A DNA stretch of 64,000 bases from NCBI GenBank assembly GCA_030015575.1, contig CM057347.1, positions 505,799,176 to 505,863,175 of the forward strand, in the 5' to 3' direction. Origin of the DNA: Agapanthus africanus (taxonomy: Eukaryota; Streptophyta; Magnoliopsida; Asparagales; Amaryllidaceae). The notes under the pieces were generated by a model that made no database searches, was not told the origin of the DNA, and saw only the letters and a program-made list of their open reading frames with translations. This document shows, one piece after another, positions 31,642-43,141 of this stretch (the first letter of the stretch is position 1; each line of letters starts with the position of its first letter). A program made the translations under genes and the position numbers.

Positions 31642-33849
31642 TGTAGGGTTCCCAGGCACCCTAATGAGGTCTCACAAGGCATCAAGCATGCCAATTTCAA
31701 ATTTAAACGGTGCCGAGAAACCCTAGAACGGATCGTTGGCTAGATTTCTAGGCGAAAAGATAACTAGTTAACGATTAACTAAGAGATACGGAAATACAAC
31801 CTTTGTAGATCCGGTCCTCCACCTCCACGGCTCCGTGATGAAGTCCTCTCCGCTGTCCAAATCAAGATCCGGGCTCTAGCGTCGGCTTCATCGGAGTAGA
31901 ATCGGGCTAGGTCATCGACGACGTGCCGAAGATGATCTACGTCGAGGCATCACTAAATCAAGCTCCGACTTCACCAAGTCAAGAAACTTGTGAAGGAAAC
32001 ACACTCTACTACTTGGCAAGAGGTAGAGAATGAAGAAATAGGAAGTGGGTTCTATTTAGAATTGGATTTCTCACTCTTTATCATCAATCACCATTGATGA
32101 ATGCAAGCTTCTTTCTTGAAGAAGAAGAAGAAGAAGATAATTGTTATGATAAGAATAATTTAAAATGAAAAGAATAATCCATTCTTATCATAAGTGAACC
32201 ATGGTTAGTTGTAGAGAGTGAACTAGGGTTAGTGGAATGGTTAGGGTTAAGCATGAGACAAAATGGTGACAAAGTCAAAGTGTTCATGAAGCTTCATGAA
32301 CAAAACAAAAATTGCCACCATTTTCTCATTTGCTTATTCTTTTTCCAAAAAGAAAAAGATTAATATATAAATAAGGAAATCAAAAACCCTAATCATCCAC
32401 TTAACTATAGTTTGATACTTTACACTTAACCAAAAAGCATGTATCATCAAACATGATACAATCAAGTGCACAAAATCATATCGCATATGGAATGCGCACA
32501 CCCGAGTGAGAAAATCCATTCAAAGTGAACCGATACTAGTTAATGCAAAGTAATATATCAAATATATAATTATGCATTAAATCACTAAATCAACACTTGA
32601 TTCAATGATCCGGTCATGTCGCACATAACCGACTGGTATCATCAGTAACAACTTATCGAATCAACACTTGATCCGATAACCCGGCTATATCGCATATAAC
32701 CGATCAATGTCACATCGCGAGAATGAAATACGGTATCACATACACGCATCATTCTCGGTCCCGCACATATCTCATATGCGCTCCTATTTCGTTTCGCTTG
32801 AGCCAGGAAACCTCTGTGTAGGACTCTAAAGACTCGTCAATACGCCGGCAGCGGATGATGATCATATCAAACATCCACAAGCCGCAAGCGGTCTGCTAAA
32901 CGTAACGGCCACCCGGGTATTGAGCGATCTGAAGATCGACGAGCAAGCCCGCTCACACTCCAGTGAATCCAACCAGTAACACTACCGTACAGTCCGGTCT
33001 GATCGTCTGATATGTCGCATATCTCGCCTAGGGGTGGTAAACGTCAGACCCCAATAGCTCGATAAGTCGTGTCGATATGAGGTCTATAACAATTCGAGAA
33101 ACTACTGGTAACACTTACCAGTAAATCTCAGCAATCCTGGCCAGGGATTTCCTGTTATAGCCAATCGAACACAGCGCAACATCAACCCCCTATACCGGGA
33201 GAGACGAATCCCCTCCTATCGCTCATTGTCTCCATGTGACTCGGGACTGTACCCAAAAACCACCGTTTTGCATGCCCTCTTGGACGTGGTAAGATGGAAA
33301 TCAAAGCACAGTGGGAACCACACAAGACTCTATGACGATCTCGGGTCGACAGACTACTCTGTACCAGTGTCACCAGAGAACTGCCATCTGACGTGAGGTA
33401 TAATACCATCTGGGAGTTCTCGGCGAGTCCGTCCAGTGTACCCAGTCTCTACTGAGCACCCGTATATCATCTCTGATGTCAAACACCAATGGATATGGGA
33501 TCATCCATCGCCCATCTGTATGGGTCGAGAAGGTATACGCTAGTCTACTCTGGTATATCGATGCCCCGTCTCGATATACCCTCGACTAGGGACTTTGAAG
33601 GATGTACTTATGGACTACCATGTCCCCACTAGTATGATCCGCATCATAGTCCAGGTAGTCAAGTACAGATCCTAAGGGCTTTACCAACATGTAACAGAGA
33701 GACAATCAGTGTACACGTTAAGGTAAAGAGTAACCAGATAGCATACTATCATGTCGAGCAAGAAAGTCCTCCCTATATATGTCCCAGCATCCACTACAAT
33801 ATACATCCCATGTATAGTAATGGCCTCTAGGGCATACATATAACTAACA
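31642..33849 (-). mobile_element. 3' LTR of B-minus
   Basis: The left end is TGTAGGGTTCCC and the right end CTAACA. On the minus strand the LTR reads TGTTAGTTATATGTATGCCC...CCTACA. The ATGCCCTAGAGGCC word near the start recalls the ATGCCCTAGAGGCAATAAT of Angela/BARE LTRs. It contains CTAGGGGTGGTAAACGTCAG and CCCCCTATACCGGGAGAGAC, shared with the B-plus LTRs. Confidence 0.9.
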
Positions 33850-33862
33850 ATCTCCCACTTGC
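33850..33862 (-). other. Polypurine tract of B-minus
   Basis: Read on the minus strand it is GCAAGTGGGAGAT, immediately before the LTR start TGTTAG. It is identical in type to that of copia A and B-plus. Confidence 0.85.
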
Positions 33863-33869
33863 ACTAGGG

Positions 33870-36620
33870 CCATCTGTAGCAGTGGTTGCAGTATCTCATA
33901 CTCAACCATCCCATAAAAAAATCTCTCTTTGGGAACAGGCCTTTGTGAGTGGATCCGCTGTGTTGTCCTCAGAATCTACTCTCCTTACCTCGATCACCCT
34001 GGAGATCAACTATCTCCATGATCAGGTGATGCGGCCTCAGAATACGCCTGGGTCACTGATGGGACGGGTGTTCCTTGGCATAAGCCACAACTCCATTGTC
34101 TCACAATGGCAGGAACGAAGTTCATCTCATGAACTATTATACACCCAGACTGCCTCTATGGTAGCATCTTAAGTAGCGATGTATTCAGCCTTTATCGTCT
34201 AGTATGCCACGGTATCTAGCTTGGAACTCTTCCAACATACCGTCCCTTTACTGAGGGTAAAGACAATGCCTGTGACTGACACTCAGTCGTCATTATCACC
34301 CTGGAACCATTCCAGTGATTCTCCCCAGGATCGGTTGATACCGTCTCACTACAACTTGTGAGAGTCCTAACATCCAATTAGATCTATCTCATAGATCCAA
34401 AAACCCAGGATTTAGGAGGTATCACTTTGATCCTATATGGAGAATCATTGTGATAAGCGGAGATTGATCGAGCGTAGCATAGGAAACTCCTTCCCTATCA
34501 AGAGTATGTCATCCACGTACTCTACGAGGATCGTCACCATACTCCCTAATACCTTCTTGTTTATACAAGGTTCATCTACCATTTTGATTATGTCAACTTC
34601 TTTGACTATTACATCAAAACAGACGTTCCAACTCCGCGATGCCTGCTTTATCATATAAAACATCTTGCACACGTTTCCGCTGCTCCCACTGTCTACGAGG
34701 CCCTCTGGCTGTGTACTTATAGACGCACTCTTCTAAAACATCATTTAGAAAAGCAGTCATGGCATCCAACCGCCAGATATCGTAGTTATGGTATGTAGCC
34801 GTGGCAAGTAGGATCTGGATGGACTTAAGCATAGCTACTGGAAAAGGTTTCATCATTATCCACGCCTGGTCGATGACGAAAATCTTTAACAATTCTAGCT
34901 TTGAAAGTCTCAACTTTTCCATGTACACCAAGTAATCTTCTCAAGATATACTTGCTCTTGATGGGGATTTAACCCTTCAGATATAGCAACTAAAGTCCAT
35001 ACTTCGTTGGTGTATAAGGATTCCATCTCAGATCGATAAACATCCAGCCATTCTTACAGAGTCTCACTCCTGATGGCCAGCTCGAAACTAGTTGGGTCAT
35101 CATCTCATGATGTAATCCTCGCTCCCACTGTCATAGAGAAACCGAAGTATCTCTCAGGTGGGTGAGGAACCCTACTAGATCGGCAGAGAGGCTGAGGTTC
35201 GTTGGAATCTACTGAATCCTTTGGTTCTATCAAATCATGTGCTGTAGTTTGTATAGCTGGAACATTTCCAGTTCTACATTACAGACCTTGCCTCGAGCTT
35301 GTCCGGATTTTGCTTTTAGACATAGGCCGGTCAACCCCAAATCTTAACTAACTTAAGATATGGGCTCTTCCCTTTCCATATCATATGTGAAGTGGTAGGC
35401 AACTGATTTGATTCGAATCCTATTCAATAGGTATGCAGCTTCATAAGTGCATAACTCCCAAAAGGAAATAGATAACTCAGCAGTACTCATCATAGAGCAC
35501 ACCATATCAAATAGGGTGTATCTGCTCCGCCCCGATATACCATCGTGCTATGGTGTATACGGAGGAGTAATACTGAGAGAGAATCTCATTCTCCTTTAGA
35601 ATAGTCCAGGAATTCCGTACTCAAGTATTCTCCTCCCTGATCACATCAAAGGACATAATACTTTTACTCGTATTTTGGTTCTCTACTTCTAACTTATATT
35701 CTGTGAATATCTCAAAAGGTTCGGACTTGTGTTTCAGCAGGAACATAGGTCTGAATCTTGAGAGATTATCAGAGAATGTAACGAAGTACAAAGAACCAGT
35801 CTTGGCATGTGTAGACAGGGGACCTTACATACATCAACATGTATCAATCCCAAGAGTTCACTAACTCTTTCTCTGTTTCCAGTAAACGGAGCTATGGTCA
35901 TCTTATCTTTGTGACATGACTGGCGAGTTTCACAAGATGTAAATTCAAACTGATTTAAATATGCATCTACATGTAACTTCAGCTAGTCGGGTCGTATTGA
36001 TATGACCTAGTCTACAATGCCTCAAGAAGGATTCGTTCATTTCTGAACTCTTCCTCTTGTGTGTGTTCTGTATACTAAAGAACTGTAGTTTGATTTAGAA
36101 CATCAATGCTTTTAGATAACGTGCCTGAACCGATCAACTTTTGATATAGGAAATGTTCAAAACATAATCCAACAATACAAAATTTTATCATTTCTTTACT
36201 AATAAAGAGAGTGATATGATTTTGTATATCAGGTTCGGTATCTAATAACATTCGTTCAGAATCAATGTATTTGGAATACAGGGTGACAGTGACCAACAGA
36301 CTTGGCTGCAACACTTGCCCCGTTTTCTGTCTCATGAAACTTATCATCCGTTCTCAGTTCTCTACCTATCTGTAGCCCTATGTAACAGATTACATATCTG
36401 CGATCCTGATCTGGTATCACATACCCAGGACGTAAAGGATACTGAGAAACAGTTCTCTGTAATGAACACACCCGAAGATGATGCATCATCATGGACTCTC
36501 TTCGTTTGGGCGGCACGGGAAATCTGGTATTCCCCAAATTCCTGCTCTGTCTTATAACAATTATAAGTTGGAGCGGGACCAACGTTCCCCAGCTCAGTAT
36601 AACAAGCGGGTTCGGTCAAT
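33870..36620 (-). pseudogene. B-minus pol remains: protease, integrase, reverse transcriptase, RNase H
   Basis: In order on the minus strand: a start region with EPACYTELGNV (about 36610), protease with FTSWVCDTRSGSQICNLL (about 36450), pre-integrase and integrase patches (36060-35560, including RHCR/CETCQSC counterparts seen better in B-plus), a linker, reverse transcriptase with IWRLDAMTAFLNDVLEECVY (34780-34700) and VEYVDDILLIGKEFPML (34530-34470), and RNase H (34330-33880). This is the Ty1/copia order, integrase before reverse transcriptase. Ten or more breaks are present. Confidence 0.75.
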
Positions 36621-37102
36621 AATCCATTTTATTATCTTGATTAAGGCGTGCTATGGTCGCTACCTGGAGAGAGAGAGAAGAAAACACTCAACGTGCGCTC
36701 TGTCAAGAATAGATTGGTTTTTATTTTATCTAATCAGGATGGCTCCCACTGCTTTTTATCAAATCTTCCTTCAAACCCTAAAAGGAAAGACTAACCGGGA
36801 TTAATTACACACTACAAGTTCGCCAATCTTTCAGCCAGGCCAGTGTCGGTACTTTGAGGGAGGTCCCCCGTGCTTTCGCACGAACCTAATTAATGTAAAC
36901 CTCGTTTTCCCAGAGGCGTAACCCCGTTGACACCTTTCTAGACACCTACTTGATCGGCTAATTGTAATGTATAAAACTCTCCCAGGAGTAACTCTTACTC
37001 GCAGCGGGTATCGGGATCCAACTATCTCATAGGAGGTATGCAATCTCATTGCAAATTTCAACACTTGAAATTCCCGATAATATTTTGCCCCAAGCGATTT
37101 AT

Positions 37103-37297
37103 GACCTTGACTGAGTCAACAAATCATAGACCACAAGTAAAGTTCAACCCGTCATTTCTCGATTTAATTAAACCCACCCGCACGACCCTTGACTGAGTCA
37201 ACAAGGCCGCACGACTACCCTAATCCAATCGCATCATATGCTTTGCAGATAAACAATAATCAGCTACCGCACACTACGCCTTGACTGAGTCAACAAA
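37103..37297 (-). other. Three spaced TTGACTGAGTCAA hairpins (B-minus)
   Basis: CCTTGACTGAGTCAAC words occur at about 37105, 37188 and 37279, spaced 83 and 91 bp. Each is a 13-bp palindrome around TGA. The same trio with other sequences occurs in A and B-plus at nearly equal spacing. Confidence 0.7.
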
Positions 37298-37433
37298 CGC
37301 AGCACGAATACTAACTATTACCTATCTGAAATGACGAAGGGCTACGACAGGTTTTTAAGAAAACCTTTTGCGTAATGAACTTTATATCGTTGTAGGATCG
37401 AATGAATTTAAAATGGAGTGCTTTTGAGGCTTT

Positions 37434-37690
37434 TCTAGTTTTGCTAAAGGAGTCACTCCCGGTGAAGGGATCGTCGGTCCTTTCCTCGTCGAATGAGGTG
37501 CGGGATATATCATATATATCACTGTGCAAAGCAAAAACTCTTAAAAGCAATCAAAAGACAAACCGAGTGTGTAGCATCTGCCAGTTATTGCTAAAGGAGT
37601 CACTCCCAGTGAAGGGATCTCGGTCCTTTCCTCATCGAATAAGGTGCAGGGTATATCATGTATACCGCTATGCAAAGCAAGAACTGTAGC
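37434..37690 (-). other. Duplicated structured leader module (B-minus)
   Basis: Read on the minus strand, copy 1 (37690-37580) has hairpin 1 GGTATA/TATACC, hairpin 2 CCTTAT/ATGAGG with loop TCG, and stem 3 AAAGGA/TCCTTT around TCACT/AGTGA. Copy 2 (37541-37434) has GATATAT/ATATATC, CCTC/GAGG and AAAGGA/TCCTTT, enclosed by AGTTTTTGC/GCAAAACT. Compared with B-plus (AAAGAG/CTCTTT) both sides of stem 3 have changed together. Confidence 0.75.
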
Positions 37691-39560
37691 TACCTGTTTT
37701 ATTTTGAAATTCGATTCTACAATATCTTAGGTTTCTTTTATTTCATTAATCACATTAATGAAGTCCCATCATTTATATACCTAAACATCACAGATAAATA
37801 CGACGTACACTTATGCCATCCGCATTCGCCTCGATGTCCCCTCGTGCACCGTTAGGTTAGGTAACTAACGGCAGAGCAGGGCAGGGCTAGCGCGGGTGTA
37901 AAACATAAGTAACGTCTATATAATATATCATATATACTATATACTGTATCTATCACAGAACATCACATGATCACATCACAGATATCGCAGCAGAAGAATC
38001 ATATGAAATATTGGATATACTAGGACGTCCGTGTTTTCAATACGAACCAGTATAAAACACGGATTCCACGGTCGCGATGAATAGCCAAACCCACACCCCT
38101 AGACCCCTACGAGAGCGGCAAGCAACCCTACCAATTCTAGAGTTAGGAGACCCGGACTCGACTCCTCGAGTTGGTCTCCCACTGGACTCCAGAACCCGGT
38201 TACTTATGCCCTCCTCCTTGGGTCTATCCTAGTGCGGAAAAGTAAATAATATACAAACGGTGACAACTTCCGCAACCTGGAATCGCCCCAATAAAAGAAT
38301 ATTACATACAAGTTTTTACATGAATGAAAATGAAAAACACCCATCTCACAAAAAAAAACCCCGGCTATTCAAACACGACGATCCAATATAACATATCCAG
38401 CAACACATAACATCACATGTCATCAACGTAAGTAAATATGCGTATCCCAATTATCGTTGACATATAGCAACGAAACCGGCGATATCACATATTACACTTA
38501 CGGTCACAGAAAAGAAAGTGTAAAACTACAACAGTTGGAATCCGCAACCACCTCAGACATCGCATGCCTGACCAAATGAATTCCTTAGACATCACATGCC
38601 TAACAATTATAAACCCCGCATTTTTATTCTCATTATCGAAAACACTTTTCAATATCAAGTCGGGTAATTCAACAAGATTCCCGACATGCTGATCGAATAC
38701 TCGTCGCAAGCTTCGGTAGACGGCCGCACCCCCGATACCGTCGACGAAGTGCACCAAGACGGAACACCGCCACCGCGAGCACCCGAACGGATGCTTTCGG
38801 CGACGGGGTTCTCCTACAGTCACTTGGTCGGGGCTATGGAGTGAAGCTGTCTATTAAGTTTACCCGGCGAGTATCCGCGTACGCTACGTGATTGCGACGG
38901 ACTTTTGATCACATCAAAATTCCGTGGCAACCGATCAAGTGAGACTAAATTGCTACGTTTATAACATTCATTCAGTTATCTCATAACTTATTGTGAATTC
39001 CAATTATTGTATCCCATTCCGGATAAATAGAAAATGTCAAACTTTCCGATCGAACAATCGAACACCCAAGTTTTCCCGATACAGATCAACACATGAAATA
39101 AGTCTAACAACATTCAGTTCGTGCCTCAGTACCAACGGTCCAGCCGTAGAAGGGTCAAGCCAACGCCTCACATGTGGCACGCCGTACTGCCCCAAACCCG
39201 AAGGTTCAAAGGGCAGTTCAAGACGGTCACATAATCGAGTTAAGGTTTGTTGTCTTCTAGAGGGTCCATCGCGTTACTTGCACTACTTAGAACGTCGTTA
39301 AACTTCGGAAAAATCCAACACTTGGAAATTTCTCGACAGGGGAAAATTTGGGTATTTATATCCGGTCGAACTTTTTAACATATTCTAAAATTTATCCGGA
39401 AAGCCACACAGACAAAATTTGATAATCCGATCGAACATTCGAATCCCCAAAACAACCCTGAAAATTAAAACTCTGGAAAAAATATCAAAAATACCCAGGA
39501 AAAACACCACTGAAAAATAAGAATTACTGTGCAAACAATTTTACACACTGTGCCCGTACG

Positions 39561-39608
39561 ACCGCGGAACCGCCGCATGAGCCTAGCTCATGCCGCGGAA
39601 CCGCGGCG
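39561..39608 (-). repeat. Paired CCGCGG-arm module in B-minus leader
   Basis: ACCGCGGAACCGCCGC (39561-39576) and GCCGCGGAACCGCGGCGG (39592-39609) flank the palindromic linker ATGAGCCTAGCTCAT. The CCGCGG words start exactly 31 bp apart (39562, 39593). It lies about 200 bp from the primer site, as in copia A. Confidence 0.75.
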
Positions 39609-39792
39609 GTTTAGTGGAATTGGGCTTTCAAACTTCACAGTAACTCTTAGATATTTGTGTTGTGTTCTCTGCATATTTTTAATGTGGAAAAATCCCAGAT
39701 TTTAGAAAACGTCCAGAGAGCTATTTTGGGGTTAGGATTTCGGTTCGTCCGGCTTTCAAACTCCGTCTAGACTTCGCCTAAGGCTCCAGCTA

Positions 39793-39805
39793 GGCTCTGA
39801 TACCA
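39793..39805 (-). other. Primer binding site of B-minus
   Basis: GGCTCTGATACCA is the reverse of TGGTATCAGAGCC, separated from the LTR end by one base. Confidence 0.9.
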
Positions 39806-39806
39806 C

Positions 39807-42013
39807 TGTAGGGTTCCCAGGTACCCTAATGAGGTCTCACAAGGCATCAAGCATGCCAATTTCAAATTTAAACGGTGCCGAGAAACCTAGAACGGATCGT
39901 TGGCTAGATTTCTAGGCGAAAAGATAACTAGTTAACGATTAACTAAGAGATACGGAAATACAACCTTTGTAGATCCGGTCCTCCACCTCCACGGCTCCGT
40001 GATGAAGTCCTCTCCGCTGTCCAAATCAAGATCCGGGCTCTAGCGTCGGCTTCATCGGAGTAGAATCGGGCTAGGTCATCGACGACGTGCCGAAGATGAT
40101 CTACGTCGAGGCATCACTAAATCAAGCTCCGACTTCACCAAGTCAAGAAACTTGTGAAGGAAACACACTCTACTACTTGGCAAGAGGTAGAGGATGAAGA
40201 AATAGGAAGTGGGTTCTATTTAGAATTGGATTTCTCACTCTTTATCATCAATCACCATTGATGAATGCAAGCTTCTTTCTTGAAGAAGAAGAAGAAGAAG
40301 GTAATTGTTATGATAAGAATAATTTAAAATGAAAAGAATAATCCATTCTTATCATAAGTGAACCATGGTTAGTTGTAGAGAGTGAACTAGGGTTAGTGGA
40401 ATGGTTAGGGTTAAGCATGAGACAAAATGGTGACAAAGTCAAAGTGTTCATGAAGCTTCATGAACAAAACAAAAATTGCCACCATTTTCTCATTTGCTTA
40501 TTCTTTTTCCAAAAAGAAAAAGATTAATATATAAATAAGGAAATCAAAAACCCTAATCATCCACTTAACTATAGTTTGATACTTTACACTTAACCAAAAA
40601 GCATGTATCATCAAACATGATACAATCAAGTGCACAAAATCATATCGCATATGGAATGCGCACACCCGAGTGAGAAAATCCATTCAAAGTGAACCGATAC
40701 TAGTTAATGCAAAGTAATATATCAAATATATAATTATGTATTAAATCACTAAATCAACACTTGATTCAATGATCCGGTCATGTCGCACATAACCGACTGG
40801 TATCATCAGTAACAACTTATCGAATCAACACTTGATCCGATAATCCGGTTATATCGCATATAACCGATCAATGTCATATCGCGAGAATGAAATACGGTAT
40901 CACATACACGCATCATTCTCGGTCCCGTACATATCTCATATGCGCTCCTATTTCGTTTCGCTTGAGCCAGGAAACCTCTGTGTAGGACTCTAAAGACTCG
41001 TCAATACGCCGGCAGCGGATGATGATCATATCAAACATCCACAAGCCGCAAGCGGTCTGCTAAACGTAACGGCCACCCGGGTATTGAGCGATCTGAAGAT
41101 CGACGAGCAAGCCCGCTCACACTCCAGTGAATCCAACCAGTAACACTACTGTACAGTCCGGTCTGATCGTCTGATATGTCGCATATCTCGCCTAGGGGTG
41201 GTAAACGTCAGACCCCAATAGCTCGATAAGTCGTGTCGATATGAGGTCTATAACAATTCGAGAAACTACTGGTAACACTTACCAGTAAATCTCAGTAACC
41301 CTGGCCAGGGATTTCCTGTTATAGCCAATCGAACACAGCGCAACATCAACCCCCTATACCGGGAGAGACGAATCCCCTCCTATCGCTCATTGCCTCCATG
41401 TGACTCGGGACTGTACCCAAAAACCACCGTTTTGCACGCCCTCTTGGACGTGGTAAGATGGAAATCAAAGCACAGTGGGAACCACATAAGACTCTATGAC
41501 GATCTCGGGTCGACAGACTACTCTGTACCAGTGTCACCAGAGAACTGCCATCTGACGTGAGGTATAATACCATCTGGGAGTTCTCGGCGAGTCCGTCCAG
41601 TGTACCCAGTCTCTACTGAGCACCCGTATATCATCTCTGATGTCAAACACCAATGGATATGGGATCATCCATCGCCCATCTGTATGGGTCGAGAAGGTAT
41701 ACGCTAGTCTACTCTGGTATATCGATGCCTCGTCTCGATATACCCTCGACTAGGGACTTTGAAGGATGTACTTATGGACTACCATGTCCCCACTAGTATG
41801 ATCCGCATCATAGTCCAGGTAGTCAAGTACAGATCCTAAGGGCTTTACCAACATGTAACAGAGAGACAATCAGTGTACACGTTAAGGCAAAGAGTAACCA
41901 GATAGCATACTATCATGTCGAGCAAGAAAGTCCTCCCTATATATGTCCCAGCATCCACTACAATATACATCCCATGTATAGTAATGGCCTCTAGGGCATA
42001 CATATAACTAACA
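39807..42013 (-). mobile_element. 5' LTR of B-minus
   Basis: 2207 bp, from CTAACA at 42013 back to TGTAGGG at 39807. It is nearly identical to the LTR at 31642-33849. All of the base differences I could spot are transitions. Confidence 0.9.
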
Positions 42014-42018
42014 GAAGA
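42014..42018 (+). other. Target site duplication, right copy (GAAGA)
   Basis: It is identical to 31637-31641 and follows the right end of B-minus. Confidence 0.9.
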
Positions 42019-42775
42019 TTTGGAGACACTACTTATTGGGCGAAAGGGGTCGAAATATTCACCGATCACAAAAGCCTAAAGTACGTGTTCGCTCAGAAGG
42101 AGCTAATTGTGAGCAGCGTAGATAGTTGAAGCTGACGGCTGACTACGATCTCGATCTTAAGTACCATCCGGGGAAAGTTAATGTTGTGCTGGATACACTT
42201 AGTCGGTTGCCAGCAATTCAGACGTTGACTACTCAGAAGGAACTTATTGAAGGCTTTCGAAGATTTGACTTGGAGATTGTGCTACCGCATTCGTCGGGAC
42301 AGTTGATGCAGCTGCAAGTACAGTCGTCGTTGATCGAGAATATTACAGCAGCGTAGTTACAGGACCCTAGATTGCAGAAGTTTCGAGAACGGGTTGAAGC
42401 TGAACTTCGAACGGACTCATTGGTTCATGAAGAGGGTTCGTTATGATATGGTAGTCGTTGTGTGTGCCGAAGGGAGACATCCGCGAAGAAGTTATGAAGG
42501 AGGCGCACAGTTCCGCATATTCCGTACATCTAGGAGGCACAAAGATGTACCAAGATCTACGGCAGTATTTCTGGTGGGAAGGCATGAAGCGGGAGATTTC
42601 CCGCTTTGTGGCAAAGTGCTTGGTGTGTCAACAAGTTAAGGCTGAACATCAAAAGGTTGTTGGTTTATTGCAACCATTTCCGATCAGTGGAAGTGGGAAC
42701 ATATAACATGGATTTCGTGACAGCTCTACCGCGGAGTCCAAAAGGCAACAATGCAGTTTGGGTGATTGTTGATCG
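42019..42775 (+). pseudogene. Tekay-like pol remains: RNase H end and integrase zinc-binding region
   Basis: This is the continuation of the element interrupted at 31641. It shows [12 protein letters not shown] and DLDLKYHPGKVNVVLDTLSR (RNase H and connection), then LCVPKGDIREEVMKEAHSSAYSVHLGGTKMY-type sequence with CLVCQQVKAEHQ (zinc-binding HHCC part of integrase, 42460-42660), and the first residues of the integrase core up to VWVIVDR (42775). Beyond this, copia LTR sequence begins, so the rest of the element is not here. It is broken. Confidence 0.8.
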
Positions 42776-42935
42776 ATGATACTCCCAACATTTAAGGATG
42801 CGCTTATGGACCACCTAACTCTCACGTATATGATCACCATCATAATACTGGTAGTCAAGCAATAATCCTACGGGCTTGATCAAAGCGTATACACATAATG
42901 ATAAAGACAAACCAGATAGCATACTATCATCTCGA
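42776..42935 (-). mobile_element. Diverged copia LTR fragment
   Basis: AAGGATGCGCTTATGGACCACC, TATGATCACCATCATA, CTGGTAGTCAAGCA and GATAGCATACTATCAT correspond in order to AAGGATGTACTTATGGACTACC...GATAGCATACTATCAT of the B-minus LTRs (41762-41915). It is older and separate from B-minus. The following 42936-43141 is unassigned. Confidence 0.6.
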
Positions 42936-43141
42936 GTTAGACTGTTCTACATGTATAGTTCTTCGTTCAATTATCATAATCGCCTACTTCCAATTACAAT
43001 AATTGCCTTGAAGACACTATATCCACACCGGGCTTGTGCGATGGAGCGGCTTCGACTCCGCTCTATCACGTTCCTCAGATCCTCGGGGTGAACCTTTCAT
43101 GGCTCATCCCGACACGCGTCTTGTAGAATCGCCCCCACCTC

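Larger units (their letters stand above)
36640..39792 (-). other. Leader of B-minus (about 3.1 kb, no gag recognised)
   Basis: Between primer site and pol no gag domain or frame over 115 codons is seen on the element strand, although the LTRs are nearly identical. Instead it carries a GC-arm module (39561), a TCTAGAATTGGTAGGGTTGC...CTCGTAGGGGTCTAGG block near 38100-38150 that recurs in A and B-plus, a duplicated structured module (37434-37690) and three TTGACTGAGTCAA hairpins (37103-37297). BARE-1 of barley also has a long leader, but with gag after it. BARE-2 is a known gag-defective relative. Confidence 0.6.
31642..42013 (-). mobile_element. Copia element B-minus, Angela/BARE-like, structurally complete but broken
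   Basis: Both LTRs are present (2208 and 2207 bp), with primer site, leader, pol remains, polypurine tract and a perfect 5-bp target duplication. The LTRs differ at about 17 single bases plus one 1-bp length change, roughly 0.8%, so it is the youngest measurable insertion here, probably well under half a million years old. Despite this the coding part is heavily broken (ten or more breaks) and no gag is recognised. This suggests it was already defective when it moved and used proteins from another copy. It is inserted into the Tekay-like RNase H region. Confidence 0.9.

Noticed and set aside
32334-33409. Open frames of 61 and 75 codons in the B-minus LTR, repeated at 40498 and 41346
   Set aside because: They recur only because the LTR is duplicated. 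They have no domain and lie in U3/R sequence.
38485-38823. 112-codon minus-strand frame in the B-minus leader as a possible gag
   Set aside because: It has no gag domain or zinc knuckle, the corresponding B-plus and second leader copies do not keep it open at that length, and it lies upstream of the structured modules.
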